Shown piece after piece: positions 14,567-23,510 of a stretch of DNA of 28,282 bases (the first letter of the stretch is position 1; the number at the start of each line of letters is the position of its first letter). Made by a program: the position numbers and the translations under genes. Under the pieces are notes generated by a model. That model saw only the letters and a list, made by a program, of their open reading frames with translations. It had not been told where the DNA came from and made no database searches. The stretch comes from Bacteroidales bacterium (GTDB lineage: Bacteria; Bacteroidota; Bacteroidia; Bacteroidales; UBA12077), in assembly GCA_003446015.1 (NCBI GenBank), contig DMBU01000063.1, positions 1 through 28,282 of the forward strand. Direction: 5' to 3'.

Positions 14567-15878
14567 AGTTATACGTATTGTTTTTCTGGCGCTTTTCTTT
14601 TTTATCGTAAATGAGGTAGTTGCTCAGGAAGTTTATGATCTGACCCGTTGTATACAAACAGGTTTGGAACGAAATTTTTCGTTGCAGGTTGTTCGCAATT
14701 ATGAAGAAATTGCAAAAAATGATTATACCAAAGGAAATGCTGGAATGCTTCCAACCATCAGCTTAACAAGCAGATATGGCGGAACGGTAAATTCTTCAAA
14801 ACAAGACTATGTTGATGAAGTAGTTAACTCGAGTGGAGTACTTAACACTTATGGTTCGGCTGCTGTAAACCTTGGAATGGATATCTTCAGGGGATTTCAG
14901 GTGAAAAATACGTATCAAAAACTCGGTAATCAATTTGAATTGGGTGGTCTTAGTACACAAATGTCTATTGAGAATCTGGTTGCTCAAATAGTTTCAGAAT
15001 ATAACTATTATATTCAACAACTTACTTTATATAAAAACCTGGCTTATGCAGTTTCTTTATCAAGAGAACGACTTCGAATTGATGAGGAACGATACTTGCT
15101 TGGGAGTGCTTCAAAAGTGGAGTTTTTGCAATCAATGGTTTATCTTAATGCAGACAGTTCCAGATATTCACGCCAGAAAGAGATTCTTCACAACTCACAG
15201 GTAAAACTCAATGAACTAATGGCTTCTGAAAATTTGGGTCAGAAACTTATTCTTAAAGATAGTTTAATTAAAATCAGAGAAGATCTTTTATATGATGATC
15301 TTCTGGAAAATACGCTTGATTATAATACAGGGTTAAAGATTGCTGCAAAAAATCAAATCATTTCAGAATTAGACTATAAAATTATTAAATCACGCTCTTA
15401 TCCTTACCTGACAATGTCTACAGGTTATGGATATAATTATAATAAGTATGGTACAGGAACGCTACTTAATCAGGATGTACATGGTTTAAACTACGGGTTT
15501 ACTCTTGGATTTGACATTTTCGATGGGTTTAACCGAAGCCGTGAAAAAAACAATGCTCTTATTGTTATTGAAAATAAGAAAATTCAATACAATGAAATTG
15601 AACAGGAAGTAACTGCTGACCTCCTAACCATATACTATGCGTATGAAAATAATCTTCGCTTACTTAGGTTAGAAGAGCAAAATCTGGAAGTGGCCCGCGA
15701 AAATCTGGAAATTGCTCTCGAAAGATATAAGTTAGGGAGTTTGTCGGGCATTGAACTTCGGGAAGTTCAAAAAAGTTTACTCGATGCCGAAGAACGATTG
15801 ATATTGGTTAAATATCAAACAAAACTAGCTGAAATTTCATTGTTACAAATTTCGGGTAGAATAATGGAATATATATAA
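14526..15878 (+). CDS. TolC-family outer-membrane efflux protein
   Basis: A 450-aa outer-membrane channel subunit. An N-terminal signal peptide (basic SKVKSLHRVIRIV, then the hydrophobic stretch FLALFFFIVNEVVAQ, cleavage near A33/Q34) is followed by the family start YDLTRCIQTGLERNFSLQVV. Two homologous halves are each made of long alpha-helices and short beta-strands; the second opens at about 280-290 (TGLKIAAKNQIISELDYKIIKSRSYPYLTMSTGYGYN) and ends ENLEIALERYKLGSLSGIELREVQKSLLDAEERLI. The start at 14526 is an ATG; a GTG seven codons earlier is also in frame but would lengthen the n-region. It overlaps the permease gene by 41 nt and completes the tripartite pump. Confidence 0.92.
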   Translation: MNQIILSKVKSLHRVIRIVFLALFFFIVNEVVAQEVYDLTRCIQTGLERNFSLQVVRNYEEIAKNDYTKGNAGMLPTISLTSRYGGTVNSSKQDYVDEVVNSSGVLNTYGSAAVNLGMDIFRGFQVKNTYQKLGNQFELGGLSTQMSIENLVAQIVSEYNYYIQQLTLYKNLAYAVSLSRERLRIDEERYLLGSASKVEFLQSMVYLNADSSRYSRQKEILHNSQVKLNELMASENLGQKLILKDSLIKIREDLLYDDLLENTLDYNTGLKIAAKNQIISELDYKIIKSRSYPYLTMSTGYGYNYNKYGTGTLLNQDVHGLNYGFTLGFDIFDGFNRSREKNNALIVIENKKIQYNEIEQEVTADLLTIYYAYENNLRLLRLEEQNLEVARENLEIALERYKLGSLSGIELREVQKSLLDAEERLILVKYQTKLAEISLLQISGRIMEYI

Positions 15879-16099
15879 GAATCTGTGATGCGTATGGAAT
15901 AAACTATATATTATATAATTAGGGCTAGAAAGAGGAGAGCACTCATTTAGGGGATATTCCATAATATTGATTCTGTAAAAATTTAAATATAAGTGAGGGT
16001 TCGAATTGCTGAACAAAAATTCAGGTCTGGTGACTTAAACTCATTTAATTATCGAGATAAACAGTTAAATTAGTTGAATTCAGCATTAAATCAATCATA

Positions 16100-16738
16100 A
16101 TGAAATCTGATAAATACAACAAAATATTTAAACATAATAAGGATTGGGTTGCGAATAGGATTCAAAAAGATAAAGACCTTTTTGAAAAACTTAATGAAGA
16201 TCAAAATCCCGATTTTTTATATATTGGTTGTTCAGATAGCAGAGTACCTGCTAATATAATTACAGGTCTTGATATTGGTGATTTGTTTGTTCATCGAAAT
16301 ATTGCAAATCTTGTAACAAATAATGATTTAAATGTTATGTCAGTAATTCAATATGCTGTGGACTTTTTAAAAGTAAAACATATTGTTGTTTGTGGACATT
16401 ACGGTTGCGGTGGTATACATGCGGCTTTACAACAGGATTCTTTTGGCTTGCTCGACAACTGGTTGAGAAATATACGGGATGTTTACCGGATTCATTTTAA
16501 CGAATTAGAAGAATTTACCGATCAGGATAAAAAACTAAGACGACTCACAGAACTTAATGTTGTTGAGCAATGCATAAATGTTATTAAAACATCGTATGTA
16601 CAAAAGAGTTACATTAAGAATGGCTTTCCTACAGTGCATGGGTGGATTTATGATTTAAAGAACGGTGAGCTTATCGATATGAATATTGATTTCAAAAAAA
16701 CATTAAAAAAAGTACAATTGGTTTATAATCTTAAATAA
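16100..16738 (+). CDS. Beta-class carbonic anhydrase
   Basis: A 212-aa zinc enzyme interconverting CO2 and bicarbonate in the cytoplasm. Zinc ligands are C44, H100 and C103, with the catalytic dyad D46-R48 in IGCSDSRVPA; VVCGHYGCGGIHAAL gives the rest of the site. These positions match Escherichia coli Can almost residue for residue (C42, D44, H98, C101), so an allosteric type II enzyme is likely. The bicarbonate could feed the biotin carboxylase system at the right end of the window or general anaplerosis, but nothing in the sequence ties the genes together. It stands alone, 221 nt after the efflux operon, with no clear promoter motif seen upstream. Confidence 0.95.
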   Translation: MKSDKYNKIFKHNKDWVANRIQKDKDLFEKLNEDQNPDFLYIGCSDSRVPANIITGLDIGDLFVHRNIANLVTNNDLNVMSVIQYAVDFLKVKHIVVCGHYGCGGIHAALQQDSFGLLDNWLRNIRDVYRIHFNELEEFTDQDKKLRRLTELNVVEQCINVIKTSYVQKSYIKNGFPTVHGWIYDLKNGELIDMNIDFKKTLKKVQLVYNLK

Positions 16739-17069
16739 ACATATTTTTCAAAACATTTTTCTAATTTGAATTTTCCTTTTTATATAAGAAACCCTTTCTT
16801 TTCGAACAATTATCGATTATCAATTAAATCAAAAGAATAAAAGACATTAATATCCTAAATGTCAGGAATTCAGCACATAATATTGTTAATTTAGAATAAT
16901 TTTAAATAGCCGGCTACTTTGATTAACCACCCTTAATTTTTTAAAATTTCGTCTTATTGAATATCAATAAGGGTGTAAATGAGGAGTTTAATTTTGCTTG
17001 TTAATTTAAAAAAGAATTTACTATTTGCAGTCCTTTTAAACTAATTTATTAACCTAAACTATTAAAATT
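16739..17069. other. 331-nt intergenic region with several small inverted repeats
   Basis: No convincing gene. It holds a weak hairpin AAGAAA/TTTCTT (16786-16800) after the carbonic anhydrase, a 10-bp palindrome TAGCCGGCTA (16907-16916), and overlapping inverted repeats at 16928-16975. A near-consensus -7 element, TACTATTTG (one base too long), sits at 17019-17027 and may serve the peptidase gene. Confidence 0.5.
16928..16975. repeat. Overlapping, mutually exclusive inverted repeats upstream of the peptidase gene
   Basis: CACCCTTA (16928-16935) is complementary to TAAGGGTG (16968-16975). CTTATTGA (16953-16960) pairs with TCAATAAG (16964-16971) across a 3-nt loop. The two right arms share 16968-16971, so only one hairpin can form at a time. 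It may be an operator pair, or a terminator/antiterminator if transcribed. Confidence 0.45.
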
Positions 17070-19613
17070 ATGACAAGATTTCTACAAAAATTAGCTTTTG
17101 TTTTTATTATGATTGGATTATTTTCCGGGACTGTTTTTTCTCAGAAAAATATCAAAAGTCAAATCACGGATGACAATGGTTCTCCAAAATTTATTCAGCT
17201 TGAAAATGCTGTAGAGTTTAATTCAAAGTCAAGCGAGTTGCTAACAGAAATGTTAAATCTGAAACAAGATGAAACGTATGTACTTAATCGTTCAGAAAAA
17301 GACAAACTTGGACAGTCTCATTACAGATACCAACAATATTATTATGGGGTAAAGGTGGAGCATGGAAATTATATTGTTCACACAAAAGGAACAAAAGCCA
17401 CCTCGTTAAATGGCGATTATAAGGAAATATCAGAAAATTTCAATATCATACCTTCATTAACCGAACCACAAGCCTTAACTAAAGCTTTAGCATTTGTTGG
17501 TGCTAATGAATACATGTGGGAAAGTTCAGCAAATGAAGAGTTCGCAAAACAAACCGAACCTGCTAAAACTTTTTATCCTAAAGGAGAACTTGTTATCGTA
17601 GAAAACAATCTTTCTGAAAGCAAATCAGTGCGATCGCAATTAAATTTAGCTTATAAATTTAATATTTATGCAGCAGAGCCTGTTAGCAGAGCATATATCT
17701 ATGTAAATGCTGTTACCGGTGAAGTTGTAATGAAAGATGATATTATTAAAACTGTAGCAGCATCAGGCCCTGCTGATACTCGTTATAGCGGTACAAAAAC
17801 AATAAATACAGACAGTTATAATGGATCATACAGACTTCGTGATTATACACGTGGTGAAGGTATTATTATTTGGGACATGAACGAAGGTACAAACTATTCA
17901 GCAGCAGTAGACTTTACTGATCTTAACAATACCTGGTCAGCAGCTGAGTTTGACAACGAAAATAAAGATAATATCGCCATGGAAGCATCCTGGGCCTTCT
18001 CTAACATATATGATTATTGGTTGAATGTACACGGAAGAAACAGTTTTAATGATCTTGGTGGCTTAATGAATGTTTATGTACATTATAGTGTTGCTTATGA
18101 TAATGCTTACTGGAATGGATCAGTTTTTACATTTGGTGATGGTAGCGATACATATTTTGACGCATTAGCTTCTCTGGATGTTTCAGCACATGAGCATGGC
18201 CACGGTGTGTGTTCATATACTTCTAATTTAACATATTCATATGAGTCAGGTGCGTTAAATGAAGCATTCTCAGATATTTGGGGAGCATGTTTAGAAGCTT
18301 ACGCAGCTCCTGAAAAAATGGTATGGGTAATGGGCGATGACATTGAAAGACGAGATGGACACATTGGATTAAGAATTTTATCAGATCCTAATGCTGAAGG
18401 ATTACCAGATACTTATCTTGGTGATTATTGGTATACTAAAGGAACAGATAATGGTGGTGTACACTACAATAATGGACCGTTTTGTTTTTGGTTCTATTTA
18501 ATATCAGAAGGAGGATCAGGAGTTAATGACAATGGAGATGCTTATTCTGTTAGTGGTATTGGAATACAAAAAGCTGAACAAATTGCTTTTAGAACCGAAA
18601 GTGTTTACATGACATCAAGTTCTAATTATGCAGCAGCTCGTACCTTAACAATTCAGTCTGCTATCGATTTATATGGAGCAGGATCTAACGAAGTTATTCA
18701 GGTTACAAATGCAATGTATGCAATTGGTGTTGGTGATCCATATGATGGTGGAGTTGTTACAGATACTGAAGCTCCTACTGCACCTGCAAATCTTACTGCC
18801 AGCAATGTAACTACTTCATCAGTTGATTTAAACTGGACTGCTTCAACAGATAACATAGGAGTAACTGGTTATGATGTGTATAAGAATGGTACATATTTGG
18901 CAACTACAACAAACACAAATTATTCTGTAGTAGGATTAAGTGCAGCAACTACATATAGTTTTTATGCAAAAGCAAAAGATGCAGCAGGAAATATTTCAGC
19001 AGCAAGTAATACAGTTAATGTAACTACGAATGAAGTTATAATTGGCGATGATTTACCAATGGTAAGTACAATTAGCCTTACTGTTATTCGATCAGGCAGA
19101 AAATATTATGGCAGATCAACCATAAATGTTAGCTCAAATGGAACACCTGTTAGTAATGCTTTTGTTGAACTTACATGGTCAGGATCTTATAGTGGAACTA
19201 GCAGTGGCTACACAGATGCAGCTGGAAATCTTGTAACTCAGGTTACGGTTACCGGAACAAGTTTAACGGTTACAATTAATGATATTACTGCAACAGGTTA
19301 TTATTGGGATATGGCAGCAAGTGAAGTTACAGAATCATATTCTGCATTTGCTGAAATACTTGCCATTGAAGTTGCAACTTATCCAAATCCATGTGCTTCG
19401 GAAATAAACTTTATTATTGAACAAGATCATGTTTCAAATGCATTAATTACAATCTTTGACCTTACAGGTAAGCAAGTGATAAATAAAGAAGTGGAAATTA
19501 TTCAAGGATTTAATACCATTCAGATGGATGTTGAGTCTTTAGATAAAGGCATGTATATTTATCGTATTTCTACTGATGATGGAATAAGCGAAGGTAAGAT
19601 TATTAAAAAGTAG
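17070..19613 (+). CDS. Secreted M4 (thermolysin-like) metallopeptidase with FnIII and T9SS sorting domain
   Basis: An 847-aa extracellular endopeptidase. Domains in order: signal peptide (1-25, ending GTVFSQ), FTP and PepSY propeptide (about 35-230), and an M4 catalytic domain (about 245-555). The zinc motif HEHGH is H374, E375, H378, with the third ligand E398 in GALNEAFSDIWG and the catalytic-type DNGGVHYNNGP later. A fibronectin type III domain (about 564-652, TEAPTAPANLTASNVT onward) follows, then a beta-rich linker and a T9SS type A C-terminal sorting domain (about 768-847, TYPNPCASEINF, GMYIYRIS). The sorting domain implies export by the type IX system and cell-surface or released enzyme. 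The gene is monocistronic and ends at a strong terminator. Confidence 0.94.
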   Translation: MTRFLQKLAFVFIMIGLFSGTVFSQKNIKSQITDDNGSPKFIQLENAVEFNSKSSELLTEMLNLKQDETYVLNRSEKDKLGQSHYRYQQYYYGVKVEHGNYIVHTKGTKATSLNGDYKEISENFNIIPSLTEPQALTKALAFVGANEYMWESSANEEFAKQTEPAKTFYPKGELVIVENNLSESKSVRSQLNLAYKFNIYAAEPVSRAYIYVNAVTGEVVMKDDIIKTVAASGPADTRYSGTKTINTDSYNGSYRLRDYTRGEGIIIWDMNEGTNYSAAVDFTDLNNTWSAAEFDNENKDNIAMEASWAFSNIYDYWLNVHGRNSFNDLGGLMNVYVHYSVAYDNAYWNGSVFTFGDGSDTYFDALASLDVSAHEHGHGVCSYTSNLTYSYESGALNEAFSDIWGACLEAYAAPEKMVWVMGDDIERRDGHIGLRILSDPNAEGLPDTYLGDYWYTKGTDNGGVHYNNGPFCFWFYLISEGGSGVNDNGDAYSVSGIGIQKAEQIAFRTESVYMTSSSNYAAARTLTIQSAIDLYGAGSNEVIQVTNAMYAIGVGDPYDGGVVTDTEAPTAPANLTASNVTTSSVDLNWTASTDNIGVTGYDVYKNGTYLATTTNTNYSVVGLSAATTYSFYAKAKDAAGNISAASNTVNVTTNEVIIGDDLPMVSTISLTVIRSGRKYYGRSTINVSSNGTPVSNAFVELTWSGSYSGTSSGYTDAAGNLVTQVTVTGTSLTVTINDITATGYYWDMAASEVTESYSAFAEILAIEVATYPNPCASEINFIIEQDHVSNALITIFDLTGKQVINKEVEIIQGFNTIQMDVESLDKGMYIYRISTDDGISEGKIIKK

Positions 19614-19671
19614 TAAGAAGAATTGATAATAAATGTCAATTGCGGCAGATTGACAAGGTTTAATTAAATTT

Positions 19672-19704
19672 AAAAACCAGCGAGATCAACCTTGCTGGTT
19701 TTTT
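19672..19704 (+). terminator. Rho-independent terminator after the M4 peptidase gene
   Basis: A stem of 13 bp with one G-T pair (19672-19684 with 19691-19703), a 6-nt loop and a run of six T at 19699-19704 that overlaps the stem foot. It lies 58 nt past the peptidase stop codon and insulates the two-component genes. Confidence 0.85.
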
Positions 19705-19812
19705 ATTTAAACGTAGAAATACCTTGTCTTCTATAACTATGCTGTTTTCAAAGAGACTTATACAAAGATAATTACACTTGTTGTTCAATTATAACAGACC
19801 TATTTTATAACA

Positions 19813-19843
19813 TTGATTCTTTAATATATTATAAATACATTTG
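19813..19843 (+). promoter_or_regulatory. Promoter of the two-component operon
   Basis: TTG (19813-19815), a 20-nt spacer and TACATTTG (19836-19843) fit the Bacteroidota consensus. The predicted start site is only about 8-10 nt before the ATG at 19858, so the leader is very short. Confidence 0.5.
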
Positions 19844-19857
19844 ATTTTTTATGTGTT

Positions 19858-20829
19858 ATGGTTCGATTAATAGCGCTCATAGTTTCTATTCTTTTACAAC
19901 TTGTTGCAGTTGTAATTGCACTGCGACTTACTAAAATTACTAAGTATAAGATTTCCTGGATTTTAATTTCGTTGGGATTTGTTTTTATGGCTGTACGAAG
20001 GTTAATAGACCTTTTTCAGTTTATACAAAATAAACCTATTGATGATTTAAATTTACTAAACGATTGGATTGCAGTAATTATATCAGTATTAATATCTCTT
20101 GGAGTAATCATAATTCCTGAGATATTTAATTATATTAAAAAAGAGGAAGATGCCAGAAAAATTGCTGAAAGGAGGGAACTTAGTGCTATTCTCCGAACAG
20201 AAGAAAATGAACGCAAACGTTTTGCCAACGATTTACATGATGGTTTAGGACCTCTACTTTCAACCATAAAAATGTCGTTAAGTGCTCTGGTAAAATCAGA
20301 AAATGAAAAATCAAAACTTGAGATTATCAAAAACGCTGAAAAACTTACAGAGGAAGCCATTATTAGCATAAAAGAAATTTCAACGAATCTTAGTCCGCAT
20401 ATTCTTAACAATTTTGGATTAACAAGTGCAATTAAAAATTTTACAGATAAGATTAGTGATACAAAAATAATAAGCATAGATTTTCAGTCTAACATATTCA
20501 ATGAAAGATTTGAAAATGATGTTGAAGTAATTATTTATAGGAGTGTTTGTGAACTGGTTAATAATACATTGAAACACGCTCAGGCATCAACAATTAGAAT
20601 TAATTTAAATTATAATTTTAATAAAAGCATTATTGATATTTTATATGATGACGATGGAATAGGATGCGATATCGATAATGTTTTAAACGGGAAAACAGAA
20701 GGAATGGGGTTGCAAAATCTGCATTCTCGTATTTCTTCCATAAACGGATACCTTGAGATTGAAAGTGATAGAGGAAAAGGGTTTCATGCGTATATAAGTA
20801 TAAAGATAAAGGATAATGAAAAAACATAG
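19858..20829 (+). CDS. NarL-type membrane sensor histidine kinase (HisKA_3)
   Basis: A 323-aa kinase that phosphorylates the partner regulator encoded next to it. The N-terminal part has about three hydrophobic helices (roughly 4-22, 33-51, 68-90) with almost no periplasmic domain, so the signal may be membrane-borne or cytosolic. A short coiled linker leads to the HisKA_3 dimerisation helix with the phospho-acceptor H127 in FANDLHDGLGPLLS. The ATPase domain follows: N-box ELVNNTLKHAQ (from E232), G1 box DDDGIGCD (from D264), and G2 GMGLQNLHSRI. This compact layout is typical of Bacteroidota NarX/LiaS-like kinases. The gene overlaps the regulator gene by 14 nt. Confidence 0.92.
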   Translation: MVRLIALIVSILLQLVAVVIALRLTKITKYKISWILISLGFVFMAVRRLIDLFQFIQNKPIDDLNLLNDWIAVIISVLISLGVIIIPEIFNYIKKEEDARKIAERRELSAILRTEENERKRFANDLHDGLGPLLSTIKMSLSALVKSENEKSKLEIIKNAEKLTEEAIISIKEISTNLSPHILNNFGLTSAIKNFTDKISDTKIISIDFQSNIFNERFENDVEVIIYRSVCELVNNTLKHAQASTIRINLNYNFNKSIIDILYDDDGIGCDIDNVLNGKTEGMGLQNLHSRISSINGYLEIESDRGKGFHAYISIKIKDNEKT

Positions 20830-21460
20830 AATTATTCTGGTTGATGACCATAAGTTATTTCGTGATGGTCTAAAGCTGTTACTTAATAATTCAGAAAAAA
20901 CCGAGGTAGTTGCAGAAGCGTCTAATGGTTTAGAGTTTTTAGGAGTCATAGAAAATACGAAAGATGCCATCGTTTTTATGGATATCCAAATGCCCGTAAT
21001 GAATGGAATAGAAGCCACCAAGCAAGCTATAGCAAAATTCCCTGAACTTAGTATCATTGCTTTAACCATGTTTGACGATAATGAATATTATTATCAAATG
21101 ATTGAAGCCGGGGTAAAGGGATTTCTTTTAAAAAACTCAGATTTTGAGGATGTTTTAGGGGCAATTGACTTAGTTGCGCAAGGAGAAAATTGTTTCTCAA
21201 AAGAGTTATTATATCACATTGTGCGTAATATTTCTCAAACAAAAAAGAATAATCACATCGACCCAAATCTCTCTGAACGTGAAATTGAAATTCTCCATTT
21301 AATATGTGAAGGGCTTTCAAATCAGGAAATTGCCGATAAGCTCTTTATTAGCAAACGAACTGTTGATAAACACAGAGCAAATATCCTTGAAAAAACAGGA
21401 ACGAATAATACTGCCAGTCTTGTTATGTACTCTATTAAACAAGGAATAATTGTAATTTAA
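20816..21460 (+). CDS. NarL/LuxR-family response regulator
   Basis: A 214-aa transcription factor. The receiver domain (about 4-120) has the acidic pair in ILVDDHKLFRDGL and the phospho-acceptor D56 in VFMDIQMPVMNG; the switch Thr and the conserved Lys appear in ALTMFDDN and FLLKNSDF. The C-terminal LuxR-type helix-turn-helix (about 150-212, LSEREIEILHLICEGLSNQEIADKLFISKRTVDKHRANIL) binds DNA. The overlapping start with the kinase gene makes the pair an operon. The targets are unknown; the closest genes are the peptidase upstream and the small [2Fe-2S] protein downstream, but no shared site was recognised. Confidence 0.94.
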   Translation: MKKHRIILVDDHKLFRDGLKLLLNNSEKTEVVAEASNGLEFLGVIENTKDAIVFMDIQMPVMNGIEATKQAIAKFPELSIIALTMFDDNEYYYQMIEAGVKGFLLKNSDFEDVLGAIDLVAQGENCFSKELLYHIVRNISQTKKNNHIDPNLSEREIEILHLICEGLSNQEIADKLFISKRTVDKHRANILEKTGTNNTASLVMYSIKQGIIVI

Positions 21461-21724
21461 AGAAAAATTTAGCATGGTTTAAGCTTGAGTTTAAGTGAAT
21501 AAAAACCTGTTTTTCTAAGGTAAAAATTCATCAAAATTTAATCTGAAGATTAATATTTAAGGACTATCGTACGTATATATACTTACTGTAATATAAGAGT
21601 TTATGCTGTTTTATAAAAGTTTTTAATGTTTTAACTTGACTGCAGAAGGAAATATGATAAATGGTTGAAAAATGAATTCCCATTTATAAATATTAATTTA
21701 AAACGGGATAAAAAGAAAACAGTG

Positions 21725-22084
21725 ATGGCAAATACTTTAAGTCTTAAAATAGATGGTATTAATATAACCGTTGAACAAGGTTCTAGTATTTTGGATGCTG
21801 CAAGAAAACACAATATCCATATACCAACATTATGTTATCATGAGGATTTAGGTTTATCTGGAAGCTGTAGCGTTTGTGTTGTTGAGCAAAAAGGGAAAAA
21901 AAGCCTTGTCCCTGCATGTTCAACATTTGCTTCTGAAGGGATGGAGATTTATACAAATACACATAAAGTAAGAAATACACGCAGAAATAGATTTGAATTA
22001 TTATTATCTGAGCATGATACAGATGATCCCTTGTGTTACAAAATTTCTGTTCTGAATTACAGACATTTGTTAATGAAAGTATAA
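21725..22084 (+). CDS. Short [2Fe-2S] ferredoxin-domain protein, possibly a truncated oxidoreductase N terminus
   Basis: A 119-aa protein whose first 85 residues match the [2Fe-2S] domain at the N terminus of NuoG, HydA, formate dehydrogenase and related oxidoreductases. The cysteines C37, C48, C51 and C65 keep the spacing CX10CX2CX13C, and the following stretch EGMEIYTNTHKVRNTRRNRFELLLSEH is classic for those proteins. In full-size relatives this leads into a Cys-rich cluster motif (for example HxxxCxxC). Here it reads HDTDDPLCYKIS and stops 15 residues later. It is either a stand-alone ferredoxin or the remnant of a large gene lost by deletion. The 264-nt upstream gap shows no TAnnTTTG box. 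A bidirectional terminator follows. Confidence 0.72.
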   Translation: MANTLSLKIDGINITVEQGSSILDAARKHNIHIPTLCYHEDLGLSGSCSVCVVEQKGKKSLVPACSTFASEGMEIYTNTHKVRNTRRNRFELLLSEHDTDDPLCYKISVLNYRHLLMKV

Positions 22085-22140
22085 TAATTAAAAAATTTGA
22101 TCCCTTTTAAAAATACTCACTAAAAACAATTTAATAAAAG

Positions 22141-22174
22141 AAAAGAGCTACACAAGTTAATTGGTAGCTCTTTT
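22141..22174. terminator. Bidirectional terminator between convergent genes
   Basis: A perfect 11-bp stem (22141-22151 with 22164-22174) with a 12-nt loop, A4 on one side and T4 on the other, between the plus-strand ferredoxin-like gene and the minus-strand porin gene. Confidence 0.75.
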
Positions 22175-22199
22175 AAAATTAGTATTAATGTTCATTTAT

Positions 22200-23483
22200 T
22201 TATTCTTTGGAGGTAAATAATTTAGGTGTAAATGCTAATTGAACATATGTAAAATATTGCAAGTTGGATGCATTCCCATCAATACCCTGAATAACCTTCA
22301 TACTCTCAGACGCATTATAAAAAGATACCCCAATTCGCAATTCCACTGGAAGTTCAGATTTATATTTATACATAATATCTAATTCATTGCCCAGTGATTT
22401 CTTTAGATTAGCTGCGGAATTGGCAGGATCAGGAATATTTTTTTGAGTAGAAAAATGATGAATCACTAAGCTAAAACTGTTTTTTGAGTTTAAAACCAGA
22501 TTTGCTTTAGCAAAAAGATCTATGATACCTGCATCTGTGGTGCTTTTCGACAAATCAGTAAACAAATCCATTTCACCCAAAAATCGATGTCTTCCTCCAT
22601 ACAAAACATCAAACGACTGATCTTTAACTGTTGTGCTCGATGGATCATTGCCGCTAATAACATCTATTCCTGGGCCTAAGTTAAACTTATCTGAGAATTT
22701 ATATAATCCGTTAAAAGAGAACAAATAAGCATTTATCGTTTGACTTTTTTTATTTGTTCCAGATTGATGAAAAAAGGATCCTTCGATTTCAAATTTGTTA
22801 GTTTTCATTTTAAAATAGGGTCCATAGGTAGCAGTTACATATATCGTTTCACTACCTTCTTCTTTTTGGTAACCATTAAGTATACTAGTAAAAGTAATAA
22901 CTGAACTTTGACCTAACTTTTTACTCAAATACAGAAAATCTAAAAACTTCATTTTATCTGGAGTATATTCATTACCCACACTGTTTTCTGCATCATTATT
23001 TAATGATAATCCTAAATCAGCTCTAAAATTTTTGTTGTCATATTTTAACAGGAGTCCATCATAAGTTAAGCCTGATTGTCCCCAATTTCTGGCGGCTAAT
23101 AATCGTTGATCATCATAAACCCATTCTTGTCGTCCAATTTGAATTGATGAATACAAACCCAGCTTTAATTGTAACCAGGCTTCAAACAATTCGAGGCTTG
23201 CATTATCTCCTTTAACAGAAGTTGAATTGAAAAGAGTTTCATCTCCCCAAACCCTTACATCTTGTCCGGTTATTTTTAAACTATATTTTTCATGCTCATA
23301 AAATAAACCCAACCGGGTTCTTTGCGAAATAAAATAAGCCGTGTTATCTTCTTCATCAAACAATGATTTATACCCATGACGTATTTCTCCGCGAGGTCTG
23401 ATCTCTGAGTTAACTGTTAGTTGTGCTTTTAATGATATGAACATTACAGCAACCAGTAAAGTTGTTATTCCAAGTTTTTTCAT
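22200..23483 (-). CDS. Outer-membrane beta-barrel (alginate-export/porin-like), last gene of the pst unit
   Basis: A 427-aa outer-membrane protein. The signal peptide MKKLGITTLLVAVMFISLKA is cleaved before QLTV. The mature part shows alternating hydrophobic strands and the family start EIRPRGEIRHGYKSLFDEED, then SQRTRLGLFYEHEKYSLKITGQDVRVWGD and ELFEAWLQLKLGLYSSIQIGRQEWVYDDQRL, as in the alginate_exp porin group. The last residues (YFTYVQLAFTPKLF) resemble a closing strand. It starts 27 nt after pstB ends, with no promoter in between, so it is probably the fifth gene of the phosphate operon. A role as a phosphate- or anion-permeable porin is inferred from this position, not from a motif. Confidence 0.8.
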   Translation of the reverse strand: MKKLGITTLLVAVMFISLKAQLTVNSEIRPRGEIRHGYKSLFDEEDNTAYFISQRTRLGLFYEHEKYSLKITGQDVRVWGDETLFNSTSVKGDNASLELFEAWLQLKLGLYSSIQIGRQEWVYDDQRLLAARNWGQSGLTYDGLLLKYDNKNFRADLGLSLNNDAENSVGNEYTPDKMKFLDFLYLSKKLGQSSVITFTSILNGYQKEEGSETIYVTATYGPYFKMKTNKFEIEGSFFHQSGTNKKSQTINAYLFSFNGLYKFSDKFNLGPGIDVISGNDPSSTTVKDQSFDVLYGGRHRFLGEMDLFTDLSKSTTDAGIIDLFAKANLVLNSKNSFSLVIHHFSTQKNIPDPANSAANLKKSLGNELDIMYKYKSELPVELRIGVSFYNASESMKVIQGIDGNASNLQYFTYVQLAFTPKLFTSKE

Positions 23484-23510
23484 TTTACTTAATTCTGATT
23501 TGATAAATAA

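Noticed and set aside
17019..17027. TACTATTTG as the peptidase -7 element
   Set aside because: It has three bases between TA and TTTG instead of two, so it is noted in the intergenic entry but not called as a promoter.
20683..21069. 128-codon minus-strand frame across the kinase-regulator junction
   Set aside because: It is antisense to strongly conserved kinase and receiver motifs.
21501..21520. Short AT hairpin after the response regulator as a terminator
   Set aside because: The stem is about five A-T pairs only, too weak to call.
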